Assembly (NCBI RefSeq): GCF_016907515.1
Contig: NZ_JAFBBY010000001.1
Span: 3,534,001-3,598,000 of the forward strand
Reading direction: 5' to 3'
DNA: 64,000 nucleotides
DNA from: Nocardioides nitrophenolicus
GTDB taxonomy: Bacteria; Actinomycetota; Actinomycetes; Propionibacteriales; Nocardioidaceae
A model generated the notes under the pieces. That model was not told the origin of the DNA and made no database searches. It worked only from the letters and a program-made list of their open reading frames with translations. A program made the translations under genes and the position numbers. The stretch's first letter is position 1; each line of letters opens with the position of its first letter. Positions 8,528 to 16,856 of this stretch are shown piece by piece.

Positions 8528-9042
8528 GGGGTGCCTCCGGTGACGTCGAGGAGGTGGTCGTCGGCGGCGAGGTGGGCGAGCGCGCGGGACAGCCGGCTCT
8601 TGACCGTGCCGGCCGGGACGCCGAGCACCTCGGCGGTCTGCCGCTCGGTGAGCTGGACGAAGTAGCGCAGCACGACCACCTCGCGGTTCGGCTTGCTCAG
8701 CCCGCCGAGCGCGCGGTGCACGGCGTCGGCGACGGCCACCCGGTCGGCGGCGTCGGGCTGGGCGGTGCGCGGCCCGTCGAGCGGGTCGTCGTACTGCCGG
8801 TCCTTCCACCAGCGGGTCCGGCGCACGTCGCGCAGGCAGTTGAGCAGCATCCGGTAGACGTAGGCGTCGCGGTTGTCGGCGCTGCTCACCCTGCCCCAGC
8901 CGGTGTAGCAGCGCACCAGCGTGGCCTGGGCCAGGTCCTCGGCCTCGTGGGGGCGCGCGCCGAGGAAGACGGCCGCCCGTACGAGGGACGGCCAGCTGTG
9001 CCGCACGTACTCGGCGTAGCTCGCCTCGGCGTCGGGTTCCAC
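8524..9042 (-). CDS. SigE-family ECF RNA polymerase sigma factor
   Basis: A 172-residue sigma factor with region 2 (about 8-75, SWPSLVRAAVFLGARPHEAEDLAQATLVRCY) and region 4 (about 108-160, ALGGLSKPNREVVVLRYFVQLTERQTAEVLGVPAGTVKSRLSRAL) linked by a short spacer. Length and sequence fit the actinobacterial SigE-family (SigE-like, about 170 residues). Its stop overlaps the start of the beta-propeller membrane protein, which is therefore a candidate regulator or target. Divergent from the reductase gene at 9111. Confidence 0.93.
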   Translation of the reverse strand: MEPDAEASYAEYVRHSWPSLVRAAVFLGARPHEAEDLAQATLVRCYTGWGRVSSADNRDAYVYRMLLNCLRDVRRTRWWKDRQYDDPLDGPRTAQPDAADRVAVADAVHRALGGLSKPNREVVVLRYFVQLTERQTAEVLGVPAGTVKSRLSRALAHLAADDHLLDVTGGTP

Positions 9043-9110
9043 ATGCCTATGACGGACGCGATGGCCGGAAGGGTTCCATCGGGTTCGCGACCGATGGAAG
9101 AGTGGGGGCC

Positions 9111-10283
9111 ATGGCAGACAGCGCGCGCCCCTACGACGTCGTCCTGTTCGGAGCCACCGGCTTCACCGGGGGACTCACCGCCGACTACCTCGCCGCCCAC
9201 GCGCCGGCCGACCTGCGGTGGGCGCTGGCCGGCCGCAGCGAGTCCCGGTTGCGGGCCGTGCGGGACCGGCTCGGCGTCGACCTCCCGCTCCTCGTCGCCG
9301 ACGCCGCGGACGCCGACGCGCTGGCGGAGGTGGCCGCCACGACCAAGGTGGTCGCCACGACGGTCGGGCCGTACGTCGAGTTCGGCGGCCCGCTGGTCGC
9401 GGCCTGCGCGAACGCCGGCACCGACTACGTCGACCTGACCGGCGAGCCGGAGTTCGTCGACCGCACCTATGTCGAGCACAACGCCGCCGCCGAGGGCTCG
9501 GGCGCGCGACTGGTGCACTCGTGCGGCTTCGACTCGATCCCCCACGACCTCGGTGCCTACTTCACGATCCAGCAGCTCGCCGAGGAGGTCGGCGGCGAGA
9601 TCACCACGCCGGTCACGATGCGGGGCGTGGTGCGGGCCGGCGCCGGCTTCTCGGGCGGCACCTTCCACTCCGCGCTCACCGCGTTCTCCCGCGCCCGGCA
9701 GATGAAGGAGGCGGCGAGCGCCCGGCGCCGGCTGGAGCCGCGTCCCGAGGGCCGCCGCTCGCGGGCGGTGGCGGGCCGGCCGCGCCGCGACCACGAGCTC
9801 GGCTACTGGCTGCTGCCGCTGCCCACCATCGACCCCTTCGTCGTCGCTCGCAGCGGTGCCCACCTGCCGGCGTACGGACCGGCGTTCAGCTACTCCCACT
9901 TCGCCGGCACCAAGACCCTGCGGTACGCCGCCGGGGGAGCGGTCGGCGTCACCGGCCTGACCCTCGCCGCCCAGGTCCCGCCGCTGCGCAACGCGCTGCT
10001 GAAGCGGGTGCCGCAGGGGGAGGGGCCCTCGCCCAGCCGCCGCGAGAAGTCGTGGTTCACCGTCGACTTCGTCGCCGAGACCGCCGGGCACGAGGTCCGC
10101 ACCCGGGTCTCCGGGGGCGATCCGGGCTACACCGAGACCGCCAAGATGCTGGCCGAGTCGGCACTGTGCCTCGCGCTCGACGAGAACCCCAATGTCGCCG
10201 GGCAGGTCACCACCGCCACCGCCATGGGGGATGCGCTGCTGCGGCGCCTGGAGCGCGCGGGGATCGCCTTCGAGAGGCGCTGA
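9111..10283 (+). CDS. saccharopine dehydrogenase-like NADP-binding protein / trans-acting enoyl reductase family
   Basis: Rossmann-fold protein of 390 residues. The N-terminus YDVVLFGATGFTGGLTADYLA binds NAD(P); AGRSESRLRAV, TTVGPYVEFGGPLVAACANAGTDYVDLTGEPEF and SCGFDSIPHDLG follow, a pattern shared with mycobacterial Rv2449c/Rv2953-type trans-acting enoyl reductases and saccharopine-dehydrogenase-like proteins. In mycobacteria Rv2953 reduces polyketide intermediates; here there is no polyketide synthase nearby, so the substrate is unknown. The ATG at 9111 is chosen over the GTG at 9102. The hairpin CTCCCCG-GACG... at 10322-10339 downstream may end its transcript. Confidence 0.85.
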   Translation: MADSARPYDVVLFGATGFTGGLTADYLAAHAPADLRWALAGRSESRLRAVRDRLGVDLPLLVADAADADALAEVAATTKVVATTVGPYVEFGGPLVAACANAGTDYVDLTGEPEFVDRTYVEHNAAAEGSGARLVHSCGFDSIPHDLGAYFTIQQLAEEVGGEITTPVTMRGVVRAGAGFSGGTFHSALTAFSRARQMKEAASARRRLEPRPEGRRSRAVAGRPRRDHELGYWLLPLPTIDPFVVARSGAHLPAYGPAFSYSHFAGTKTLRYAAGGAVGVTGLTLAAQVPPLRNALLKRVPQGEGPSPSRREKSWFTVDFVAETAGHEVRTRVSGGDPGYTETAKMLAESALCLALDENPNVAGQVTTATAMGDALLRRLERAGIAFERR

Positions 10284-10321
10284 CCGGCCGCTGGCCGACC
10301 AAGCGTCCGCTTCGGTACCCT

Positions 10322-10339
10322 CTCCCCGGACGCGGGGAG
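10322..10339 (+). terminator. short hairpin downstream of the reductase gene
   Basis: CTCCCCG and CGGGGAG pair across a 4-base loop 38 bases after the stop codon. There is no T-run, so it is only a possible terminator. Confidence 0.35.
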
Positions 10340-10413
10340 CGTCTTGAAGTGAGTCCGTGCGTTGGCGCAGGGGGTACGACGGCCGCGCGGGCCCGGTGGG
10401 AGGAGAGCCGTCG

Positions 10414-12186
10414 ATGGCGCGCGCCCTGCGTCGTACCCCGTCACGTCCGCTGCGTCCCGCCCGCGACGAGCGTGGCGCGACCGCGATCCTGGTCGCGATG
10501 GTGCTGGCCGTGGTGATGGTGGTCGCGGCGTTCGTGGTCGACCTCGGCATGCAGCGGGTGCTGCGTCGCGACCTGCAGTCGGTCGTCGACGTCGTCGCCC
10601 TCGACCTGGCCAGGGAGCTGACCGGCCGGAAGGCGGGGGACTACGGCGCGTCCGAGCGGGCGACGATCGACGCGGCCAAGGCGGCGAGCCTGCACCGCAA
10701 CCGCGATCTGGTGGGCGGCGAGGTCCCGGCTGCCGACGTGCGGTGGGAGCTGGTGGTGCTGTCCGACGGCGAGTGGCGGCCGGCCGCGGCGAGCGAGATC
10801 CCCGGCGGGGTGCGGGTGACCGCGCGCTCCGACGTCGCCTTCGCCTTCGGCGGGTTCACGGGCGTGGAGTCGGGCGGGGCCGAGCGCACCGCCGTGGCCG
10901 CGACCCGCACCAGCGCGTGCCTGCGGGTCGGGTCCTACGCCGCGCAGCTGGACACGGGGCAGTCCTGGCTGCTGAACCCGCTGCTGGGCGGGCTGCTGGG
11001 CTCCGATCTCGCGCTGAAGGTGCTGGACCCGCAGGCGGGACTGGCCGGGGTCGGTCTCAACCTGCTCGACCTGATCGACGAGCTCGACCCGCTCGTGAGC
11101 GCCGACATCTCGGCCGCGTCCTTCACCCAGGCGGCCGGCGTGAGCGTGGGGCTCGCGGAGCTGATGCTGGCGGCCGTGAAGGTGCTGGAGCGGCAGAGCG
11201 ACCGGCTGGCCGAGGTCGACCTGCTCCGTGAGGTCTACGGCGGCATCCAGGCCAACCTGCCCGCCGTCGGGATCGAGCTCGGCGACCTGGTCCGGCTGGC
11301 GACCGCGGACGACGCCGCGGCCGACCTCGACCTCGACCTGCTCGACCTGGTCGCCGGGTCGCTGGCGATCGCCAACGGCACCAACGTGGTCCGGCTGCCG
11401 CTCGCCGTACGCCTGCCGCTGCCGATCGGGCCCGGCGGCACCAGCCTGGTCGACCTGAAGGCGAGCGTGAAGGTCGGCCAGAAGCCGGTCGTGGCCTGCC
11501 CGACGGCGACCAGCTCGCAGGTCGAGATCACCCTCGCCGGTGACGCCCTGGCCCTCGACCTCGGCGTGATCGCGGTCCGGGCCCCGCTCACGATCCGGCT
11601 CACCGTGGCCGACGCCAGCGCCACGGTCACCGCCGTGGAGTGCCTGCCGGCCGGCCGGCGGATCAAGATGCTCGTCGACAGCGGCCTGCTCGGGGTCGAC
11701 GTCCGACTCGGGCAGCGCGCCGACGACCCCGCCTCGCCCAAGCTGAGCGTCTCGCTGCTCGGCCTCGGCATCCCCGGCTGGAACGGCGTCGAGGTGGTCA
11801 GCGGCACCGTCGCGCTCGCCAGCGGCGGCAACCCGAACCGGCCGGTGCGCGCCGAGCAGCTCGACATCGTCGACGACGACTACGACGTCAGCGTGCCGAT
11901 CCGGCAGGGCGGGCTCGGCGTCCCCGACCTGTTCGTGTCGGTCAACAGCCTCAAGCTGCTCGGCGGCCTCGGACCGCTGTCCGACCTGCTGACCTTCCTC
12001 GGCATCCCGAGCCTGCTGCAGTGGGTGGTCGACCTGGTCCTCCAGGGCATCGTGAACCCGCTCAAGAACAGTCTCGACAAGTGGCTGCTCGGCCCGCTGC
12101 TCACCGCGCTCGGCGCGGACGTCGCCGGCGGCACGGTCACCGCGGTGCCGAAGGTCGACTGTGGCACGCCACGCCTGGCCGAGTGA
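10414..12186 (+). CDS. TadE/TadG-like secreted membrane-anchored protein
   Basis: A 590-residue protein whose N-terminus DERGATAILVAMVLAVVMVVAAFVVDLGMQRVLRRDLQSVVDVVALDLA is the classic TadG/Flp-pilus-assembly start: charged residues, one membrane helix (about 26-46), then a D-S/V-V-D-V-A-A-L-like helix. The long remainder is Leu/Asp/Gly-rich and probably extracytoplasmic. The start ATG at 10414 follows GGGAGGAGAG. No other tad gene lies nearby, so pilus function is not supported by context; family members are often solitary in actinobacteria. The next gene converges 12 bases after the stop. Confidence 0.8.
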   Translation: MARALRRTPSRPLRPARDERGATAILVAMVLAVVMVVAAFVVDLGMQRVLRRDLQSVVDVVALDLARELTGRKAGDYGASERATIDAAKAASLHRNRDLVGGEVPAADVRWELVVLSDGEWRPAAASEIPGGVRVTARSDVAFAFGGFTGVESGGAERTAVAATRTSACLRVGSYAAQLDTGQSWLLNPLLGGLLGSDLALKVLDPQAGLAGVGLNLLDLIDELDPLVSADISAASFTQAAGVSVGLAELMLAAVKVLERQSDRLAEVDLLREVYGGIQANLPAVGIELGDLVRLATADDAAADLDLDLLDLVAGSLAIANGTNVVRLPLAVRLPLPIGPGGTSLVDLKASVKVGQKPVVACPTATSSQVEITLAGDALALDLGVIAVRAPLTIRLTVADASATVTAVECLPAGRRIKMLVDSGLLGVDVRLGQRADDPASPKLSVSLLGLGIPGWNGVEVVSGTVALASGGNPNRPVRAEQLDIVDDDYDVSVPIRQGGLGVPDLFVSVNSLKLLGGLGPLSDLLTFLGIPSLLQWVVDLVLQGIVNPLKNSLDKWLLGPLLTALGADVAGGTVTAVPKVDCGTPRLAE

Positions 12187-12198
12187 GCACGGCTCCGG

Positions 12199-13914
12199 TC
12201 AGCCGGGACAGGGATCCACGTCGAAGCTGGTCGAGCGGGTGCTGGTGTGCCCGGCGCGGTCGACGGCGGTGACCGTGGCCGTGACGCTGCCGCCGATCGG
12301 GAACGGGCCGATGCTCGCGGTCCAGCCGCCGCCGGAGGCCGACATCGCCTGCTGCCCGTTGCCGCTCGGGCCGCTCCAGGCGACCCGGACCGACCGGAGC
12401 GTGGTGTCGGAGGCGGTGGCGGTGACGGTGCGGCCGGTGCAGTCGGTCGGGCCGCCGATCTGCAGGGCGCCGATCACCGGCGGCCGGTCGACGGCGGCCT
12501 GGACCGACACCAGCACCGTCCCGCCCGACCAGGACACGGCGACGGCGCCGGTGCTGCTGCCCTCGGCGAGGGTGGAGCGGTCGACGGTGACGGTGAGTCC
12601 GGAGTCGGCGCCCGGCTCCAGCGAGCCCGACGTACGCGACACCGAGAGCCACGCCACCCGCGACCGCACGGCGTACGAGAGGGCGGTGCCGCCGGTGTTG
12701 CTCAGCCGCACCGAGCCGCCGGACCGAGCGCCCAGCCGGAGAGTGCGGGTCGACACCTGCAGCTCGCCCGGCGCGGCCACGGTGGCGCCGGTCGAGGTGG
12801 GCTCGGTAGCGGCGGTCGGGGCGGTCGGGGCGGTCGGGGTGGTGGGTGGGGAGGGCTCGGCCGCCGTCGTGGGCGCGGGCTCGCTCGGGGTGGGGGCACT
12901 CGTCGCGACGGTGGTGGGCGACGGCGCGGTGGCGGTGGTCGCCGGGTCGGTGGCGACCGCGGGTGCGGTGTCCTCCGGCCACCAGGTGAGGGCGGCGGCG
13001 CCGCCGAGCGCGAGCAGCAGCAGGACCAGGCCCACGACGAGCAGCGGGCGCCGTGGCGTGCTCTGGTGGCCCGCGTCGCCCGGGGGCGGGAGCACCGGGT
13101 CGTCGATGTAGTGGGCGACCAGTCGCTCGTCCTCGAGCACCCGGTCGCGCAGCGCGGCGGGGGCCGCGAACGCGGGAACGCCGGCGAGCAGCGCGAGTGG
13201 GCTGACCATGAGCCGGCGCCGGGTCTCGCAGGCCTCGCAGCCGTCGATGTGGCGGGAGACCCGCTTGCGGATCAGTGGTGAGAACCGGCCGTCCCAGCCG
13301 TCGAGGATGCCGCTCAGGTCCGCGCAGAGCTCGCTGCCGCGTCGCGCCACGAGCAGCGCGCCGAGCGCGCGCTCGACCTGGTCGCGGGCCCGGCTGAGCA
13401 TGACGTACGAGCTCTGCGGGGTGACGTCCATCGCCGCCGCGAGCTCCGCGCCCTCCAGCCCCTGGCGCAGGTGCAGGTCGAGCAGCGCCCGGTCGCGGTC
13501 GTTGAGCCCCTCGACCGCCGCCCAGACCAGCTCGCGCAGCTCGTCCTGGACCGCCGCGTCGGTGACCTGCTGCTCGGGCCCACCGCCGAGGTCAGGCATG
13601 GCGGCCAGCCACTCGTCGTCGTGCGCCTCTCGGGCCCGGCCGCGCAGGGTGCGCAGGCACTCGTTGCGGACCACGGAGTACAGCCACGGCCGCAGCCGCG
13701 ACCGGTCCCGGAGCTGGCCGACCTTCTCCGCCAGGACGACGAAGGAGTCCGCCACGCAGTCGGCCGCCTCCTCGCGGTTGCGCAGCAGGGAGTAGGCGAA
13801 GTCGTGCAGCCGGTCGGCGTACCGCTCGTAGACACCGGCGAAGGCGTGCCGGTCGCCCGCGAGGACGCCGGCCACGAGGGTCGCGTCGTCCGCGGGCGGG
13901 CCCGAGACAGTCAT
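12199..13914 (-). CDS. ECF sigma factor fused to zinc finger, membrane helix and extracytoplasmic BACON-like domains
   Basis: One 571-residue chain combining regulator, anti-sigma-like and sensor parts. Region 2 spans about 18-90 (FAGVYERYADRLHDFAYSLLRN, WLYSVVRNECLRTLRG), region 4 about 123-185 (LNDRDRALLDLHLRQGLEGAELAAAMDVTPQSSYVMLSRAR). Then comes a zf-HC2-like His222-x3-Cys226-x2-Cys229, a membrane helix (290-310), a Thr/Pro/Ala-rich linker (315-385), a BACON-like Ig domain (386-475: LRLGARSGGSVRLSNTGGTALSYAV) and a second beta domain (476-571) with two cysteines. Such fused ECF groups are known in actinobacteria but rare. It probably sits in the membrane with the sigma part inside, so release or in-place action is expected; the signal is unknown. 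No frameshift is visible. Confidence 0.9.
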   Translation of the reverse strand: MTVSGPPADDATLVAGVLAGDRHAFAGVYERYADRLHDFAYSLLRNREEAADCVADSFVVLAEKVGQLRDRSRLRPWLYSVVRNECLRTLRGRAREAHDDEWLAAMPDLGGGPEQQVTDAAVQDELRELVWAAVEGLNDRDRALLDLHLRQGLEGAELAAAMDVTPQSSYVMLSRARDQVERALGALLVARRGSELCADLSGILDGWDGRFSPLIRKRVSRHIDGCEACETRRRLMVSPLALLAGVPAFAAPAALRDRVLEDERLVAHYIDDPVLPPPGDAGHQSTPRRPLLVVGLVLLLLALGGAAALTWWPEDTAPAVATDPATTATAPSPTTVATSAPTPSEPAPTTAAEPSPPTTPTAPTAPTAATEPTSTGATVAAPGELQVSTRTLRLGARSGGSVRLSNTGGTALSYAVRSRVAWLSVSRTSGSLEPGADSGLTVTVDRSTLAEGSSTGAVAVSWSGGTVLVSVQAAVDRPPVIGALQIGGPTDCTGRTVTATASDTTLRSVRVAWSGPSGNGQQAMSASGGGWTASIGPFPIGGSVTATVTAVDRAGHTSTRSTSFDVDPCPG

Positions 13915-14045
13915 GGCCAGATCGTAGGGACACGGAGATGTGAGCGCCCGGGATTGCCGAACCTTGCAGATTCTCCGGGGTGACTTTGTGTCGGAGGTCG
14001 TGGCTAGCGTGCTCAGCGTCCCCTCACCACCGCAGGAGGAAGCTG

Positions 14046-14639
14046 ATGGCCGAGGTCGTCCTGTTCCACCACGCCCGCGGGCTCACCGACGGAGTCCGCG
14101 CCTTCGCCGACGCGCTCCGCTCCGCGGGCCACGTCGTCCACACGCCCGACCTGTTCGAGGGCGTCCTCCCCGACAGCCTCGACGCCGGCCTGGCCCTGAT
14201 CCGCGAGCTCGGCGACGAGCTCGACGCGCGCGCCGACCGCGCGGTGGCCGCGCTGCCCGCCGACCTGGTCTACGCCGGCTTCTCCGTCGGCGAGGCGGCC
14301 GCCCAACGCCTCGCCCAGACCCGCGCCGGCGCCCGCGGCGCGTTGCTCTATGAGTCCTGCATCCCGGTCACCGGCGAGTGGGCGTTCGGTCCGTGGCCGG
14401 CGGGCGTGCCGGCGCAGGTCCACGGCGCCGAGGGCGACGAGTTCTTCGCCGAGGACCTGCCCGCCGCGCGCGAGCTGGTCGAGGTGGCCGGGGCCGAGCT
14501 GTTCCTCTACCCCGCCGCGGGGCACCTGTTCACCGACAGCTCGCTGCCGACCTACGACGCCGCGGCGGCCGCCGTCGTCCTGGAGCGGTCGGTGGCGTTC
14601 CTCGACGGACTGGAGGTGATGCCGATCAGACCGGAGTGA
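14046..14639 (+). CDS. dienelactone hydrolase-family protein
   Basis: An alpha/beta hydrolase of 197 residues. EVVLFHHARGLTDGVRAFADALRSAGHVVHTPDLFEG is the typical N-terminal strand-helix pair; GFSVGEAAA is the nucleophile elbow, with Ser where dienelactone hydrolase uses Cys (usual GFCxGG). Asp in HGAEGDEFF and His in AAGHLFTD complete a triad. AGGAGGA precedes the ATG at 14046. Tail-to-tail overlap of 14 bases with the unknown gene at 14626. Substrate unknown. Confidence 0.85.
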   Translation: MAEVVLFHHARGLTDGVRAFADALRSAGHVVHTPDLFEGVLPDSLDAGLALIRELGDELDARADRAVAALPADLVYAGFSVGEAAAQRLAQTRAGARGALLYESCIPVTGEWAFGPWPAGVPAQVHGAEGDEFFAEDLPAARELVEVAGAELFLYPAAGHLFTDSSLPTYDAAAAAVVLERSVAFLDGLEVMPIRPE

Positions 14640-15936
14640 TCGGGATCGACCGTCGTGGCTCGAAGGCGAACGACGCTCCGGTGCTGAACCGGGTCACCGC
14701 GACCTCCTCGGCCTCGGGGCGGACCTCGCCCGCGACGACCTCGACCCGCCAGCCGGCTCCGGGGGCCTCGGTGACCCGGGCGTCCAGGTGAGGGGACACC
14801 GCTCCCGCGATCGCGCGCAGCGCGTCGGGCCAGTGCGGGCCGCACAGCGAGATCCACGCCCCGTCCTCGTCGGCGGGCCCCGGGGCCACGGTGATCGAGC
14901 CGGCGCCGCCGGAGGCCGGGACGTAGGCGGCCGGGTTCAGCAACGGGTGCAGCCAGAGGGTGCGCAGCGCCCCGGCGGTGTCGTGGGGCAGGTCGAGGGC
15001 GCGGGCGAGCCGCTCGGCGCCGAGGCCGGCGATGCCGACCAGCTGCTTGCGGCGCAGCCGGACCAGCTCGTCGCCGGTCTCGACCCGCTCGGCGACGGCG
15101 AGCGCGAACGCGCGGTCGAGCAGGTGCATCTGCAAACACACCTCGTCGGCGATGCGGACCAGGGCGGAGTGGGAGAACGCGCCGAAGTCGACGTCCGAGA
15201 GCAGCGGCCCCCGGTAGTCGGCGAGGCCCTCGTCGGCGGGGTCGATCGGGGCCAGCTCGAGCCGGGCGGCCCGGGACAGCTCGTTGACGGCGAGGGCGGG
15301 GACCGGCTCGGGCTCGGGGTGCGCCGGGTCGATGGTGACGGTCCAGGCGCAGTGGGGGTGCCGGTCGGCCGGCGTGCGCGGGGGTCGGTGGATCGGCCGG
15401 ACCTGGGCGTGGGGATTGGTCGCGATGGCCGTGGCGTCGAAGGTCGGGTCCTCGATGTCGTGACACATCCCGCGCACGTAGTCCTCGCCCATCGGCTCGA
15501 CGTCCATCAGCGCGCCGCAGTGGTCGAGGCGGAACTCGCCGTGCCACGGGTCGTGCACGGTGTAGCGGAAGTCCATGAACTGCGGGGGTGCGCCGATGTC
15601 GAGCTGCAGGCCCTTGAAGACGGTGACCACGTCACCCTGGCCCGGTACGTCGGGGGCGTAGCCGAGCGCGCGCTGCATCCGACGTGTGTAGATCGGCGAC
15701 GCGGCCGCCCACTCCTCGATCGCGATCTGCAGCATCTCCTCGCGCCCGAACGCCGCGATGCACCACGCCATCCCGGACCGGTCGATCAGCTGCCCGATCA
15801 GCAGCAGCTCGGGGACGAGCGTCGCGAGCTGGTCGCGGGTGAGGTCGGCGTACCGGCTCGGGTTCTCGTCGCGTATCTGACGAACGGGCTCTGTTGCGGC
15901 CGAACTCGCAGCCCATTCGTCAGATGCGTCGCTCAC
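14626..15936 (-). CDS. conserved hypothetical protein (436 aa)
   Basis: I do not recognise this family with confidence. The 436 residues contain no signal peptide or membrane helix. Noteworthy are a run of Cys/His/Asp residues in the N-terminal third (AWCIAAFGREEM, MDFRYTVHDPWHGEFRLDHCGALMDVEP, GMCHDIEDPTFDATA), which could bind a metal or heme, and RKQLVGIAGLGAERLA near two thirds. It could be related to L-2-amino-thiazoline-4-carboxylate hydrolase-like proteins, but that is a guess. The GTG start at 15936 overlaps the stop of the F420-type oxidoreductase upstream (GTGA), implying a shared transcript and perhaps a shared pathway. Confidence 0.75.
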   Translation of the reverse strand: MSDASDEWAASSAATEPVRQIRDENPSRYADLTRDQLATLVPELLLIGQLIDRSGMAWCIAAFGREEMLQIAIEEWAAASPIYTRRMQRALGYAPDVPGQGDVVTVFKGLQLDIGAPPQFMDFRYTVHDPWHGEFRLDHCGALMDVEPMGEDYVRGMCHDIEDPTFDATAIATNPHAQVRPIHRPPRTPADRHPHCAWTVTIDPAHPEPEPVPALAVNELSRAARLELAPIDPADEGLADYRGPLLSDVDFGAFSHSALVRIADEVCLQMHLLDRAFALAVAERVETGDELVRLRRKQLVGIAGLGAERLARALDLPHDTAGALRTLWLHPLLNPAAYVPASGGAGSITVAPGPADEDGAWISLCGPHWPDALRAIAGAVSPHLDARVTEAPGAGWRVEVVAGEVRPEAEEVAVTRFSTGASFAFEPRRSIPITPV

Positions 15937-16781
15937 GACCCGAGCCCCAGCCGGCCCGCGAGCTTGTCGAGATAGCCGAGGACGGCCGTCTCGTCGGAGT
16001 CGGGTACGCCCCAGATCAGCTCGGATGCGCCGGACGCGCCCCAGTCGGCGAAGTCCTCCTCGGTCGGGCGCTTCGCGACCAGCACCCGGACGTCGGGCTG
16101 GCCCTCGCGCCCGGCCTCGGCCCACTCCTTGCGCAGCAGCTCCGCGCCGGCCGCGACGCCGGTCGTGGTGGGCGTCGTCATCCAGCCGTCGGCGTGGGCG
16201 GCGATCCACTTCATCGTCTTCGGGCCGGCGCCGGCGCCGATGATGACGGGGATCCGGCCCTGCGGGGGCTTGGGGTAGGCCCAGCTCGGCCCGAACGAGA
16301 CGAACTCGCCGTCGTAGGACGCCTCCTCCTCGGTCCACAGCGCCCGCATCGCGCCGAGGTACTCCGCGAGCACGGTGCGGCGCTTGGCGGCCGGGACGTG
16401 GTGGTCGGTGAGCTCGTCGGTGTTCCAGCCGAAGCCGGCGCCGATCGTGACGCGGCCACCGGAGAGGTGGTCGAGGGTGGCGAGGGTCTTGGCGAGCGTG
16501 ATCGGGTCGGACTCGACCGGGAGCGCGACGGCGGTGGACAGGTCGATCCGGCTGGTGACGGCCGCGCAGGTGGCGAGCGAGACCCACGGGTCGAGGGTGC
16601 GCAGGTAGCGGTCGTCGGGCAGGTCCTCGCCGCCCGTGGGGTGCAGGGCGTCCCGGCGGACCGGGATGTGGGTGTGCTCCGGCACGTAGATGGTGTCGAA
16701 GCCCCGCTCCTCGGCCGCCTGGGCCAGTCGGGCCGGCGTGATGCCGCGGTCGGAGGTGAAGAGGACGATCCCGTTGCGCAT
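15933..16781 (-). CDS. LLM-class F420-dependent oxidoreductase
   Basis: Luciferase-like (beta/alpha)8 flavin or F420 enzyme of 282 residues. VLFTSDRGITPARLAQAAEERGFDTIYVPEHTH, ALPVESDPITLAKTLATLDHLSGGRVTIGAGFGWN and PVIIGAGAGPKTMKWIAAHADGW are standard for the TIGR03619 group. The ATG at 16781 is used; a GTG two codons upstream at 16787 is possible. A KstR-type palindrome lies just upstream (16792-16805). Cotranscribed with the unknown 436-residue protein. In mycobacteria such genes sit in steroid or mycolate neighbourhoods; substrate here unknown. Confidence 0.9.
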   Translation of the reverse strand: MRNGIVLFTSDRGITPARLAQAAEERGFDTIYVPEHTHIPVRRDALHPTGGEDLPDDRYLRTLDPWVSLATCAAVTSRIDLSTAVALPVESDPITLAKTLATLDHLSGGRVTIGAGFGWNTDELTDHHVPAAKRRTVLAEYLGAMRALWTEEEASYDGEFVSFGPSWAYPKPPQGRIPVIIGAGAGPKTMKWIAAHADGWMTTPTTTGVAAGAELLRKEWAEAGREGQPDVRVLVAKRPTEEDFADWGASGASELIWGVPDSDETAVLGYLDKLAGRLGLGS

Positions 16782-16791
16782 GGCCACAAAC

Positions 16792-16805
16792 TAGAACGAG
16801 TTCTA
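16792..16805. promoter_or_regulatory. palindrome TAGAACGAGTTCTA, fits the KstR-type operator pattern
   Basis: Perfect 6-base arms with a 2-base centre, matching TNNAACNNGTTNNA, the pattern published for the mycobacterial cholesterol regulator KstR. It lies 10 bases upstream of the oxidoreductase ATG and 44 bases before the TetR start, so it could govern both directions. Which TetR protein binds it is not shown by sequence. Confidence 0.6.
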
Positions 16806-16814
16806 AGAAATGTC

Positions 16815-16843
16815 TTGCGCCTGCCGGGAACGTCTCCTATCTT
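16815..16843 (+). promoter_or_regulatory. sigma-A-like promoter of the TetR-P450-CYP51 operon
   Basis: TTGCGC at 16815-16820, a 17-base spacer and TATCTT at 16838-16843. A start point about seven bases further falls on the GTG start codon at 16850, so the transcript is probably leaderless, as is common in actinobacteria; no ribosome-binding site precedes that GTG. Confidence 0.55.
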
Positions 16844-16856
16844 GGACACGTGTCCA
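16843..16856. promoter_or_regulatory. perfect 14-bp palindrome TGGACACGTGTCCA over start site of TetR gene
   Basis: Overlaps the end of the -10 box, the predicted start point and the GTG start codon of the TetR gene. Position and symmetry suit autorepression by the TetR protein. No second copy was noticed elsewhere in the window. Confidence 0.6.
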
